A stretch of DNA of 29,733 bases from Zygnema cylindricum (GCA_037447655.1 JBBHKE010003573.1:1-29733); one strand, 5' to 3'. Numbered from the stretch's first letter, positions 9,117 through 18,957 are shown. Program-made: numbers and translations. The notes: generated by a model not told the origin, from the sequence alone.

Positions 9117-9374
9117 ATGCCGAGATCGCGGAATGAGTTTTTGGCGGTTTACGGTCGACGTCACATCAATCGCCACGTGGCACAATCACATTGGATTTCA
9201 GCATCTTCGGGGATTCCAGGAACGAATCCAAAAATGACATGTGTCGACTTGTTGGCCATGTCGTACAATGGCCGTACACAAAGTACATCGGCACATGTAC
9301 CTTTATTTACGAAACACTCTTATGATTGGTGTCGTACTTTGGTAGATAGATTTTTAGAGAGAGATACGACTTAG
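9117..9374 (+). other. 85-codon frame inside the 5' LTR
   Basis: Encodes MPRSRNEFLAVYGRRHINRH... and ends ..WCRTLVDRFLERD... The 3' LTR keeps the same frame at 14501..14758 with mostly conservative differences and no stop. I do not recognise it. LTRs of this length sometimes carry short frames by chance, so this is recorded as a conserved open stretch and not as a gene. Confidence 0.25.
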
Positions 9375-9651
9375 AAAAATTTGATAGATTAGACCCTCTC
9401 TCCCAGAGAGCTCATGTACCAAAGGTCAAATTTGACCTTTCATAACTTACTGCTCAGGGGAGCAAATTCAAACATTCTTTTTGCTATAGACCCAAGGGAG
9501 TCTTGCCTTTACAAGGGTGAAGGTGGTTAGAGTTTTTGTATGCCAGGGAGGCAGTTATTCTTGCTAAAACACAAAGGGGTCAGGGTTATCCGAGAGGCTT
9601 CGTGTGAGCTACCTACTCTGAGGTCCTATGGAGGTCTGAGAGTTGCACGTT

Positions 9652-10240
9652 ATGGGCCCACCATCTAGGGTGCCCATATTCAATGGAGCTGGCTTCAGAC
9701 ACTGGGAAAGTATGTTGACAGGAGCTCTATGTGAGAAACGGTTTCGAGAAATAGTGAGTGGACGGGTGAGTTGTCCATCCACTCTTGGGATACCTCCAGG
9801 GTTTACAAGAGGCAGATTCACTAGAGATGCAAAACCATCTTCAACGGAGGAGATAAAGGAAGGAGAGGTGGTGGACAAAGGAAAAGAAAAAGAGACAGTC
9901 ACACCAATAGCAACCGGTTCAGCATTCATGTCACCTATTCCGAGGAACGAGGAGAATGATATCGATACCTAGGACTACAACAATATGGCGGCTAAGCACT
10001 TCATCCTCCGCCATCTTACTCAAGGGCTTGGATCTCCCCATTTGCAGGTAGTGAGGGCATCCGATCTTTAGGTGGCTCTCATAGAGATGTACCGAGGTGG
10101 TACGATTCAGCAACAACAGTTGGCTGATCACAAAATTAAAGAGTATGTATACAAAGAGGAGAAGATGTGTGATTTTTGCAATGAGCTTGCTACACTTTTC
10201 ATGGAATTAGAGAGTGCTAGAAAAGTATTTAGTGAGAAGT
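9652..10240 (+). pseudogene. gag: gag, N-terminal part, broken by stops
   Basis: From ATG at 9652 the frame reads MGPPSRVPIFNGAGFRHW and ESMLTGALCEKRF, the typical start of a copia gag (F-N-G-x-x-F-x-x-W). Similarity continues as AAKHFILRHLTQGL and LATLFMELESARKVF, but TAG stops occur near 9970 and 10069 and a TAA near 10239, so the protein cannot be made. The start codon is only 4 nt after the 5' LTR, which leaves no room for the usual primer-binding site and leader. Confidence 0.8.
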
Positions 10241-10260
10241 AAAAGGTTAACTGTTTACTG

Positions 10261-10902
10261 ATGAAGTTACCCGATGAGTTCGAGAACATAGTCAACCGTG
10301 TGCAGCACTCGACAGACTCAAGGTGGATTTGGAATTCAGTGGCAAAGATGATTCTCGTTCGGGAGAACACAATTGAGATCCGAAGGGGAGGAAAGAGTGG
10401 GCAAGCTTTGGCAGCAGGGACCGATTGGAGAAACAATGATTCCAGAAAACAAGTTGGAAATTATCGAGGGGAGGCGCAGAAAAACCAGATTGAGGAGTTC
10501 GGACCAAGGATTCCCAAGGGTTTATGCCATTTTTGTAAGAAACGCGGGCACTATATGGCTGAATGCACTAAGTTAACCGAGCTCCGTTTAATGAAGGGGC
10601 AGACCGGTGGACCCGCGAGAGGAAAGAAAAAGGCCCTTGTGACAGAGTTACATGAGGCGGAATCCGAGGACGAGGACGATGAACTCCTGTTGGATAAGGA
10701 GTTGGAAGCGAAAAACGAGGTCGAAATTCCACGAAAGCAAAAATGTGCTTTCGGTGGATTGAAAGTTGAAGCAGGCTGGATTGTAGATTCAGGTGCCTCC
10801 ATCCACATGTGTAAGGATAAACACGTGTTCAAAAAGATAAGGAATTTTCCCACCATAGAGATAGAGTACGGGGATGGAGAAATAACCCTACTACTCTTGT
10901 AG
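10261..10902 (+). pseudogene. gag-pol: gag C-terminus with zinc knuckle, then protease
   Basis: A 213-codon open piece starting MKLPDEFENIVNRVQ (the end of the gag capsid-like region). The nucleic-acid-binding knuckle CHFCKKRGHYMAEC (C-x2-C-x4-H-x4-C) follows at about residues 89..102, then an acidic linker, then WIVDSGASIHMC, the aspartic protease active site D-S-G-A. The frame ends at a stop at 10900 inside the protease domain; translated similarity continues in another frame from 10920 (VLVEGKTSIVTFSDVLFI). Confidence 0.85.
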
Positions 10903-10919
10903 GGTCGGTAGATCTGAAA

Positions 10920-11105
10920 GTGTTAGTAGAAGGAAAGACATCCATAGTTACATTCTCCGATGTATTGTTTATTCTGGAGCTGAACAAAAAACTCATCTTT
11001 ACATCTGTATTAGATGACAAGGGTTTTGATACTAGCACTAAGAAAGGAGTCTTTATTGCTAGTTTTGAGGAGGAAGTTTATTTCACTGCTGAAAAAGGTA
11101 GCTAA
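10920..11105 (+). pseudogene. Protease C-terminus and linker fragment
   Basis: A 61-codon piece (LVEGKTSIVTFSDVLFILEL, then NKKLIFTSVLDDKGFDT) is the usual copia stretch between protease and integrase. It is out of frame with the preceding protease piece and ends at TAA before the next segment. Confidence 0.7.
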
Positions 11106-11108
11106 GGG

Positions 11109-11890
11109 ATGTTTAGGCTGATTTTAAGCAATGAAAAGAATAAACTTTATTATGCTGGTGTTCATGATATAATGTTGTGGCATAAGAGGCTTGGGCATGT
11201 GAATCTAGATAATTTAAAAGAGATGAAAAAGATGGGAGTAGAGGAAGGGATTCAATTCGGTGAAAGTGAGAATTTAAGTGATTGTAGTGGATGTGCTCAA
11301 GGTAAAGCACACTGGTTACCCTTCGCAAAAACTGTCGCCTATAAGGGAGAAAAGATTCTAGATTTAGTACACACAAATATTTGGGGGTCGGCCAGAGTGC
11401 CATCACCCGGGGGGAAGAGATTTATGTTGACTATCACCGATGATTGGTCTCGGTATACCAGGGTATATTTTTTGAAAAATAATTCAGATGCTCAAGAATG
11501 TTTTAAACAATATAAAGCATGGAGTGAAAAACTCCATGAAACCTCAATCAAGAGAGTAAGGAGTGGCAATGTTGGTGAGTATACCTCCAACTAGTTTGAG
11601 GATTTTTTGAGAGAAGATGGAGTACAACACCAAAGACAGTTCTTGAAAATCCTGAGCAGAATGGTGCAGCTGAAAGATTAAATGGAACACTGAGTGATAG
11701 TGCTAGTAGTATGCTGTCAGATAAGAAGATAGGAAAGAAGTTTTGGGCCGAAGCAATGAACTGTGCAAATTATCTGAATAATAAAGTTCTTACTTCAGCA
11801 GTAAAAGGCCAAACACCTTATGAGAGATGGACAGACGGAAAACCAGATGTTTCACACTTAAAGGTTTTCGGTAGTCAAGTGTTCAATTAA
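11109..11890 (+). pseudogene. Integrase, catalytically dead
   Basis: The pre-integrase zinc module is intact: WHKRLGHVNLDNL ... CSGCAQGKAHWLPF (H-x-H and C-x2-C). The core follows: LVHTNIWGSAR where the family has HSD or HTD, so the first catalytic D is N; ITDDWSRYTRVYFL; then KRVRSGNVGEY where the family has R-S-D-N-G-G-E, so the second catalytic D is G. TAG ends the first frame at 11592. A frameshift near 11630 leads into NPEQNGAAERLNGTL, which keeps the third acidic residue E, and on to WAEAMNCANYLNNKV, then TPYERWTDGKP. A TAA near 11890 breaks it again. Confidence 0.85.
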
Positions 11891-11899
11891 GACACATAT

Positions 11900-12480
11900 C
11901 GGTCAAAATGGAAGTTAGACCCAAAAGGAAAACCAGGATATCTACTAGGATATGATGAAGATGTAAAAAGATATAGAGTCTATGATCTCAAGAGAGAAGA
12001 TATAATCCTAGTAAAGCATCTAGTGGTTATGGATGAAGGGAAATCTATACATCCATTTAAGCATACAAAGACAGTCAAAATTAGATTTGAGTCAAAACAT
12101 TCTGATGACTTAAAGCTTCCTAACTATCCAGGATTTCAAGAAGAGGATGATCTTGCAAATACAGATCAGATCGAGAAGATCCCAACTGTGGAACCCCTAG
12201 TATTAACTCCAACCAAAGCGGAAGACGTGGTGGAAATCGACCCGGAATCAAGGGATATGGGAGAAGTAGAAACTGTTCGGAAAAATCCAAGAGAACAATT
12301 TATTCCGGCAACCGAGTTTGAGGGCGGAAGAAGAAGCAGCAAAAGAGTGCAAGAGAGACAAGTTAACAATAAGGTAACCAAACTGTCTCACCCCGATAAA
12401 CCTCAAACTTATAATGAGGCAATATTTTGTCCGAAAAGAAACCGGTGGAAGACAGCCATTAATGAGGAGATGGCCTTATT
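11900..12480 (+). pseudogene. Integrase C-terminal region and linker to RT
   Basis: The translated stretch GYLLGYDEDVKRYRVYD near 11938 is the typical copia G-Y-x-x-x-x-K-x-Y-R-V block. It is followed by an acidic, poorly conserved linker with SSKRVQERQ and then PQTYNEAIFCPKRNRWKTAINEEM, the lead-in to reverse transcriptase. The frame at 12023..12559 then runs out of register near 12480. Confidence 0.75.
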
Positions 12481-13475
12481 ATGGCGGCCGATACATGGGA
12501 ATTGGTGGATTGTCCTCCTGACAGGAAGCCAATTGGGTGTAAGTGGGTATTTAAGTTGAAACTCAACCCGGATAACACCATTGAGCGCTACAAGGCTCGA
12601 TTAGTGGCGAAGGGATTAACCCAAAAAGTGGGAAAATTGACTACGAGGAGACTTTTGCTCCGGTCGTTAGGTTTCCTTCGGTTCGCATACTTCTCAGTAT
12701 GGCGGCAGCAGAAGACATGGAAGTGCATCACATGGACATCAAGACGGCCTTCCTACATGGAGAGTTGGAAGAGGAAATTTTTATGCGACAGCCCGAAGGA
12801 TTTGTGGAGCAAGGGGAGGAAAGCAAGGTATGCCGATTGATCAAATCTTTGTATGGGCTGAAACAGGCGCCCCGGCAATGGAACAAGAAGCTCGATGAGT
12901 TTCTTACAGGTTTGGGATATATTCGGATCAGCTCAGATCACTCTATTTATTTGTTTGAAGATGAGGAATGAATTATTTTTATTGCAATTTATGTCGATGA
13001 TTTGCTTGTTTTAAGTAAATCTATGGATAAAATAAATAAGTTGAAAAATGATTTAAAAGGAAGATTTGAGATGAAGGATATGGGAGAAGCAAGGTATATT
13101 TTGGGAATTCAGGTAGAGAGAGATAGAGATAGAAAGATAATAAGATTAACTCAAAAAGAGGCCATTGGAAACATGTTAGAAAAATTCCAAATGGACAAGG
13201 CTAATAGTTGTACCACTCCTATGGAATTAAATAAAGGAATTGAGGGGAGTGAGGAAGAGGGAGTTATAATCTTAGATGATGAGGTAGGCCCGGAAGAGAA
13301 AAGATTTATGCAGACCATCCCTTATAGACAAGTAGTGGGCATCCTAACATATTTTATGAATTGTACCCGTTCGGACATAGCCGCAGCTGTAGGAGTACTA
13401 AGAAGGAGTCTGAATGCTCCCACTAAGAAAAATTGGGAGGCAGCTAAGAGAGTCCTTAGATCTCATAGGGATTAG
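12481..13475 (+). pseudogene. Reverse transcriptase, frameshifted
   Basis: Copia RT motifs appear in order but in different frames: TWELVDCPPDRKPIGCKWVF and ERYKARLVAKGLTQK (12481 frame), a frameshift near 12625, then MDIKTAFLHGELEEEIFM, then SLYGLKQAPRQW (12699 frame). An in-frame TGA at 12969 follows, then IAIYVDDLLVLS with the Y-V-D-D catalytic box near 12990, then DMGEARYILGIQV and YRQVVGILTYFMNCTRSDIA. The 13002 frame stops at 13475. Function is lost. Confidence 0.9.
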
Positions 13476-13499
13476 GGATATATGGTTACATTTGGGTGG

Positions 13500-13983
13500 G
13501 AACAATACTGACATCACCACTTAGAGTGATGCCAGCTATGAGGATGCTCCTATGAGGAGATGCACATCTGGATATGTATTGCATGTGGGTGATGGGGCTT
13601 GTTGCTGGAGCAGCAAGCAGCAAAAGGTAATTGCTCAATCCACCATGGAGGCTGAGTACATGGCTTCTTGCTCTGCTGTAAAAGAATTAATGTGGGTCAA
13701 GTCTTTGCTTGGTGAGCTAAGTCAACTTAAGAGTGGTGTCCAAAAAGTGTTTTGTGATAATCAGGCTGCCATTGCCATTTCTGCCAATCCTAAACATCAC
13801 TTTAAAGCCAAACACATGGACATTAGACTTAGCTTTGTTAGGGAGAAAGTAGAAAACAAGATAATCAGTTTGGAGTATAAACCAGATAATGAAATGGTAG
13901 CAGATATGATGACCAAACCTGTTCTTTCCCCTAGACTAATTTTCTGCAAGGAGAAGTGTGGTCTTAAAATAAAGAGTGATTAG
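13500..13983 (+). pseudogene. RNase H domain at the 3' end of pol
   Basis: Reads SDASYEDAPMRRCTSGYVL (from about 13530, partly out of frame), then CCWSSKQQKVIAQSTMEAEY, KELMWVKSLLGEL, VFCDNQAAIAISANP and HHFKAKHMDIRLSFVREKV. These are the standard copia RNase H blocks, with acidic residues in the SDA, E-A-E and CDNQ motifs. The last 143 codons are open and end at TAG 13981, just before the polypurine tract. Confidence 0.9.
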
Positions 13984-13988
13984 AAAAC

Positions 13989-13996
13989 AAGGGGAG
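13989..13996 (+). other. Polypurine tract
   Basis: AAGGGGAG directly before the TG of the 3' LTR, the expected plus-strand primer site for the retrotransposon. Confidence 0.85.
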
Positions 13997-14201
13997 TGTA
14001 GGAATTAAAGGCTATTTTAGTATTTTTTAGGTTCTGTAAAATGCAAAAAAAAAGCAGAGGCAGTCTGCCTCTAACTCCTCTCTCCAGCTCCCACATTTGT
14101 CGTAGTCACTGAAAGTTGGAGTGGGAGATAAAGCCATGACCGCCTATGCTATCCCGACGGGGACACATATTAGGGTGGTAGATTTTACCAAAATAAACTT
14201 G

Positions 14202-14285
14202 GCGCGCCCAAGATTTGAACCTGGTACCAGCCATCCGCCAATGTATTCGGTAGCCGGTAGCCTTAGCCAACTAGTCTAAACCAGA
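14202..14285 (-). other. Antisense tRNA-like segment in the 3' LTR
   Basis: Minus strand TAGTTGGCTAAGG (14261..14273) resembles an A box and GGTTCAAATCT (14211..14221) a B box, ~40 nt apart. The T arm CCAGG/CTTGG is preserved. Base changes relative to the 5' LTR copy fall in and around the boxes but leave the B box unchanged. Confidence 0.4.
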
Positions 14286-14500
14286 GATATATGATATAGG
14301 GTTTCGTAGATCTTTTAAATTTTAACACGTAGGCTATTTTCATTCAAAGGGATATTTAGACATAGATACAATTTGTAATGTACGGCGACAGAACATCCGA
14401 AACGGATACCGCGCATTTTGTTCCGAAGGCGAAACAAATAGTGCGCAAGTATTTATGATGGCCACGATTGTAATCCGGCTCCATCGGACGGCCACGAAGC

Positions 14501-14758
14501 ATGCCGAGATCGCGGAATGAGTTTTCGGCGGTTTACGGTCAACGTCACATCAATCGCTACGTGGCAGAATCACATTGGATTTCGGCATCTCCAGGGATTC
14601 CAGGAACGAATCCAAAAATGACATGTGTCGACTTGTTGGCCATGTCGTACAATGGTCGTACACAAAGTACATCGGCACATGTATCTTTATGTACAATACA
14701 CTCTTATGATTGGTGTCGTACTTTGGTAGATAGATTTTTAGAGAGAGATAGGACTTAG
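14501..14758 (+). other. 85-codon frame inside the 3' LTR
   Basis: Second copy of the frame at 9117..9374. It differs at about ten residues and stays open over the same length. Unrecognised; not called as a gene. Confidence 0.25.
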
Positions 14759-15031
14759 AAAAATTTGATAGATTAGACCCTCTCTCCCAGAGAGCTCCTG
14801 TACAAAAGGTCAACTTTGACCCTTAATAACTTACTGCTCAGGGGAGCAAATTCAGAGATTCTTTTTGCTATAGACTTTGGGGAGTCTTGCCATTACACAG
14901 GTGAAGGTGGTAAGAGTTTTTGTTTGCTAGGGTGGCACTTATTGTTACTGAAACACAAAAGGGTCAGGGTTATCCGAGAGGCTTCGTGTGAGCTGCCTAC
15001 TCTGAGGTCCTAAGGAGGTCTCAGAGTTGCA

Positions 15032-15036
15032 AAGGG
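15032..15036 (+). repeat. 5-bp target site duplication, right copy
   Basis: AAGGG directly after the 3' LTR, identical to 8609..8613. Confidence 0.9.
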
Positions 15037-15684
15037 CGTGCCTTGCATTAGGTCGCGTCTGTAAACCTGCTTGGCTCATTCTGATTGGTAACACATAGGT
15101 TAATATTCGATGCTTAAAATCTGGAAAAAATCTTCGAATGCAATGTCAGAACGCAATATCTGTACGAGCGGAGATAATATCTATACCAGCGGAGGTAAAT
15201 AATGTACCAGCGGAGGTATTTAATGATTCGTACAGAGGGCATTAAATGTACTACCCAAAAATTTCAAAACGCAACGACAAAAAGGCGACGGCAAATTTTG
15301 GTGGTCGGAGCGTGACATAATAATTTCGGCAAATTCGAAGCCACCCTGACGTAGGGCACATGGCTTTTGCGATGTGTACGCACATACACGCGGGCTCATC
15401 GTGGATTCTTTTTATCTTTTCCACGCTGCCTATTTTTACAATTTCTGTATTCGAGAATTGTCCTCACTGTGCACGGTTTTAAAAAACTGTAGGTTGGTGA
15501 CGTGGCGTCACGATTAAAAAGTGTAATTAAAATCCGACGGTCCTTATTTACGCTTCCAACCTTGGACAATTTTCTGTGATGTTGTTTTCGTTGAACAAAA
15601 AAAAATTTGTACGAACCTGTACGAAACGGTTCGGCCGTCAGTAAAAAACCCCACTTTTTCGCTAATGGAAGTCAACCCTAAGTC
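15037..15684. other. Interval without a supported gene
   Basis: Near 15158..15225 a ~22-bp unit with TACCAGCGGAGGTA is repeated about three times, with TGTACGAGCGGAGATA as the most diverged copy. The rest is AT-rich with GTAC words. No coding frame is credible. Confidence 0.5.
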
Positions 15685-16020
15685 AAATGTCGGTGTGTGC
15701 TCTCACAGTGGAGCTCACGTGAAGTGAGAAACTACTTGCGCGCAACAATTTTATTTATATGTGGTTGCCGCAGTTTTGTTACAGTAAACGTGCGCCGGCC
15801 GTGTGAATTGTTTTTTTTTTATGATTGTCGACGTTCGCAAGCGCGACACTTTTTTAGCCGTCGTTACAATATTTCGCCAGTCAAATTTGTTCGACGGGCT
15901 GACCGCCCCGTCAAATCTGAACTTAAAAGTACGTAGCTTGTGCGAAACTGTACCTCAAATGTATAATTTCTGACAACTACCTGCGCGCAACAAAAATCGT
16001 CTCTGCGATTAACACTTCCT
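15685..16020 (+). repeat. Dispersed repeat D, copy 3
   Basis: Starts TCGGTGTGTGCTCTCACAGT and GGAGCTCACGTGAAGTGAGA, which match 8216..8262 in inverse. It continues through TTGCGCGCAACAATTTTATT, CGGCCGTGTGAATTG and GTCGACGTTCGCAAGCGCGA to CGTCTCTGCGATTAACACTT. It is the longest copy of this family in the window. A 79-codon frame at 15697..15936 lies in it and is not conserved in the other copies. Confidence 0.65.
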
Positions 16021-16039
16021 TATTTTTTTTACTTTTGCC

Positions 16040-16745
16040 CTCGAGCATTAACAACTAAATTTTGCTCTAAGTACGTACAGTATAACAAAAGTACATATAT
16101 CCGTATATCATAGATGTCCAATTCGTACGGATTTGGCCTATTTTCACAAAACTACGTAGTATTCGTTTGTTTTGTAGTTTTCGCAAATTTCGTACTTTTT
16201 AGTGTACGAATTGTACTCAAATGTACATCAGCGTGACTCTAAAAAATCCTTAAAAAACCTGAAAAAGTACAGACGATATACGGTAATGTACAAGCCTATA
16301 CGGAAATCGTACCCTGATAATTGTAAAAGAACAGAAAATCTAAAACTGTTGTCCTGAAATATAAGCGAAAGTACAAGAATGTACCTTAGAAACCCTAAAA
16401 TCCCGCTTAAATAACCCTAAAATGTACAATAAGGTACGGCTATGATAATAAATGTACGGCAATGTAACGCAGCTGTGCTAAATAATACGGAAATGTACGG
16501 CAACATACCATAGTGTAACAACTGTAGAAAGTACGAAGAAATACGGATACTGTAAGTAAATGTACGAAAAATCTAAAACAGTTGTAACCAAATATACGGA
16601 ATGCACTAAAATATACCCTAAAAACCATAAAATTCCCTAAAACCCTTAAATAGCCCTAAAATGTACCGACATATACGGACGTTGTACGAAATTGTACGAA
16701 AATTGTACGAATGCCAAATAAGGTACGAATTTTAGCACGAATTTT
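16040..16745. repeat. GTAC-saturated block with an internal ~235-bp tandem duplication
   Basis: By eye about 24 GTAC sites lie in 700 bp, mostly as TGTACGG, TGTACGA or AAGTAC. The part from about 16332 (AAAATCTAAAACTGTTGT, then ACCCTAAAATCCC and CCCTAAAATGTAC) is repeated from about 16567 (AAAATCTAAAACAGTTGT, then ATTCCCTAAAAC and CCCTAAAATGTAC). Units are strongly diverged. No gene is seen; a 62-codon minus frame (16440..16628) is a by-product. Confidence 0.7.
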
Positions 16746-16758
16746 ATAAAATTTGAAA

Positions 16759-17434
16759 TTGTTTTATGCGCACTATAAGTAGTAATTGTTAGTTTACTCC
16801 TTGCGTTTTATGCTCATAGGACATATATGCGTATATCCTTACACTTTTACATAGGTTAAATTCTTACTGAACTAAAAGATGTCAAAATTAGGTCGAACAG
16901 AACAATCATTATCAAACCGTGAATGATAGCCTATTCCCACCGGAAAAAAATTCACTTCCGTAACAGACTGACTTTCAAATAATGTATGGCTTTCCGAGCA
17001 CCGACTTTGTTGTTCTCGGAAGTTCTCGGAAAACCGTACAATAGAACTTCCTCAAAATATATGAGGATATTGAAGTCGGGTTAAGGTTGTGTCGTTCTTT
17101 GAAACAGGCCAACGGTAAACCCAAAAGGTGACAAAGCAAAAACAACATCCGAACGGCTATTTCATTGTTTTTTCCACGAAAAAACTGTCCAACTTTGAAC
17201 CACCGTCGTCGTTCTTCGAACATTCATTCTATCGTATTAGTAAGTTTGAAAAAATGCATGTTTGTTTTCGCGCCTATGTTTGATGATGTCGAAGCGTGTG
17301 GCGTGTCATTGGACATCTTCAATCAGAGTTACGTGACAAACATTTGGTTTGAACAAGACCCGTTTACAAATGAGTTATGGGAAAATCATCGGAATGGGCA
17401 AAAAGTTTCAAATAATCCTGTGGGAATAGGGTAT
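16759..17434 (+). repeat. Long direct repeat, copy 1
   Basis: Begins TTGTTTTATGCGCACTATAA and is nearly identical to 18309 onward for the first ~200 bp, then similar to the end. From 16926 it contains ATAGCCTATTCCCACCG, mirrored by a diverged GTGGGAATAGGGTAT at the right end. An open frame (17165..17437) encodes FVFAPMFDDVEACGVS and LWENHRNGQK near its end, also seen in copy 2. Origin unknown; an inverted-repeat element plus its left flank was apparently duplicated together. Confidence 0.75.
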
Positions 17435-17672
17435 TAACCAGGGTGAAGCTCTAACAAACGGAAAATGAGGTTGTTTCCTGAAATCTGTACCCTCTCGTAC
17501 CGATGTTTTTTGTTTTTTTGGGCAAAATAACATTACAAGGATTTGACCAAGATTCTCCAAAGCTATGTGAGTTAACAATGATTGTTGGATTAAGCTTGGG
17601 TGTTCATCCCTAAAGCAATGGCTCCAACGGTTATGTATTTGCGCTACCTACCTCATTGAGGTCGTAGTCAAC
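17435..17672. other. Unassigned spacer
   Basis: AT-rich stretch between the first direct repeat and the next MITE. No open frame or repeat that I can support. Confidence 0.4.
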
Positions 17673-18188
17673 TACAACGGGAATAGTAATTAGAGTTATG
17701 TACTCTAATTCCGTCACTCCAAATTTTGACTCTATCACCATAAATAGAGTACAGTATTCTAAATTATTCTTTACATTATTTCAAGTATTTTTTGAATGAG
17801 CGATAATAACTCTAATACAGTGCCGTTTTAAAAATTGTGGCGTACGGTCGGTGTCTCACCGTGCAAAATTGTACTTTATTAAGTAAAAAGGTACAAATAA
17901 TGATTTAATAAAGGCCGTTATCACGTAACTGCGTTTTAACAACAGCGTAGTGCAAACGTCATAATGATGTGAAACTGTACGTTTTGTAGGATTCTGTACG
18001 CGTACCAAATTTACAGTAGATATATTCAGCGCCCAAATTTACGCCCAAATTAGAGTTATTGATATATTAGAGTAAATATTTTCTTTTGAAAAAGGTTGAT
18101 CACCCAAATTAGAGTTAATAACTCTAATTATTTCTGTTCGTTTTTTTACTCTAATTATTTCTTTACTCTAATTACGATTCACGGTGTA
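17673..18188. mobile_element. 516-bp MITE, variant of the TACACCG family
   Basis: The right end CTCTAATTACGATTCACGGTGTA has a diverged inverse at the left end (TACAACGGGAATAGTAATTA then GAG), about 20 of 23 positions alike, with TA at both outer ends. It differs from the other MITEs in carrying CTCTAATTA blocks (several copies near both ends) where they have GCTAATAG or GCGT. No coding sequence. Confidence 0.65.
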
Positions 18189-18308
18189 GAGAACGTGTAG
18201 AAGCGATACACGTGGATGATAAAGAAAGGTGTCGAAATGGACTGTTGCGTTCAAATATGTAATTCGCCGTTGTGCGACTGTACACTCGACCGTACAGTTT
18301 GATTTAAG

Positions 18309-18957
18309 TTGTTTTATGCGCACTATAAGTAGTAATTGTTAGTTTACTCCTTGCGTTTTATGCTCATAGGACATATATGCGTATATCCTTACACTTTTAC
18401 ATAGGTTAAATTCTTACTGAACTAAAAGATGTCAAAATTAGGTCGAACAGAACAATCATTATCAAACCGTGAATGATAGCCTATTCCCACCGGAAAAAAA
18501 TTCACTTCCGCATCAGACTGACGTTCGAATAATGTACGGCTTTCCGAGCACCGACTTTGTTGTTCTCGGAAGTTTCCGGAAAACCGTACAATAAAACTTC
18601 CTCAAAATATATGAGGATATTGAAGTCGGGTTAAGGTTGCGTCTTTCTTTGAAACAGGCCAACGGAAACCCAAAAGCTGACGAAGCAAAAACAACATCCG
18701 AACGGCTGTTTCATTGGTTTCGCGCGAAAAAATTGTCTAGCGCGGAAGAGGGGGGCGTATTAGTAAGTTTGAAAAACTGCAGGTTTGTTTTCGCGCCTAT
18801 GTTTGATGACGTCGAAGCGTGTGACGTGTCACAGGACACCTTCAATCGGAGTTACGTGCCAAAATTTTGGTGTGAACAAGACCCGTTTTCCGATGAGTTA
18901 TGGGAAAATCATCGGAATGGGCAAAAATTTACAATTTCTTCGGTGGGAATAGGCTAT
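18309..18957 (+). repeat. Long direct repeat, copy 2, with intact 17-bp inverted ends inside
   Basis: The unit starts TTGTTTTATGCGCACTATAA as in copy 1. From 18476 (ATAGCCTATTCCCACCG) to 18957 (the exact inverse) it forms a 482-bp inverted-repeat element. The frame 18637..19005 encodes MRLSLKQANGNPKADEAKTT, a region with FDDVEACDVSQDTFNRSYV and FWCEQDPFSDELWENHRNG, matching copy 1 without stops across about 65 codons. I do not recognise the peptide. No target duplication next to the inverted ends could be shown. Confidence 0.7.

Larger units (their letters stand above)
8614..9647 (+). repeat. 5' LTR
   Basis: Starts TGTAGAAATTAAAGG and ends GAGTTGCA; it aligns end to end with 13997..15031. 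TATATGATATAGG at about 8906..8918 is a possible TATA region. An 85-codon frame at 9117..9374 starting MPRSRNEF is present in both LTRs, see the separate entry. An inverted tRNA-like stretch is at 8818..8902. Confidence 0.95.
8614..15031 (+). mobile_element. Ty1/copia-type LTR retrotransposon, complete in outline but defective
   Basis: The 6418-bp element has two LTRs of 1034 and 1035 bp beginning TGTAG and ending GTTGCA, an AAGGG duplication on both sides, and a polypurine tract before the 3' LTR. The internal order is gag, protease, integrase, reverse transcriptase, RNase H, which is the copia order (integrase before RT). Several stops and frameshifts disrupt the single gag-pol frame, and two integrase acidic residues are replaced, so it cannot move on its own. 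The LTRs differ at scattered bases along their length, so insertion is not recent. Its base composition and low GTAC content contrast with the repeats on either side. Confidence 0.95.
13997..15031 (+). repeat. 3' LTR
   Basis: Starts TGTAGGAATTAAAGG and ends GAGTTGCA. Differences from the 5' LTR are scattered base changes and few small indels; both ends are intact. It carries the second copies of the antisense tRNA-like stretch (14202..14285) and of the 85-codon frame (14501..14758). Confidence 0.95.

Noticed and set aside
12166-12381. Minus-strand frame in the copia linker
   Set aside because: Shadow of the pol frame on the plus strand.
16390-16670. CCCTAAA words that resemble plant-type telomere repeats
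   Set aside because: They are scattered single words in a diverged tandem block, not a tandem (CCCTAAA)n array.
18476-18957. Target site duplication for the ATAGCCTATTCCCACCG element
   Set aside because: GAAT occurs near both ends but not directly adjacent at the left side, so no duplication can be claimed.
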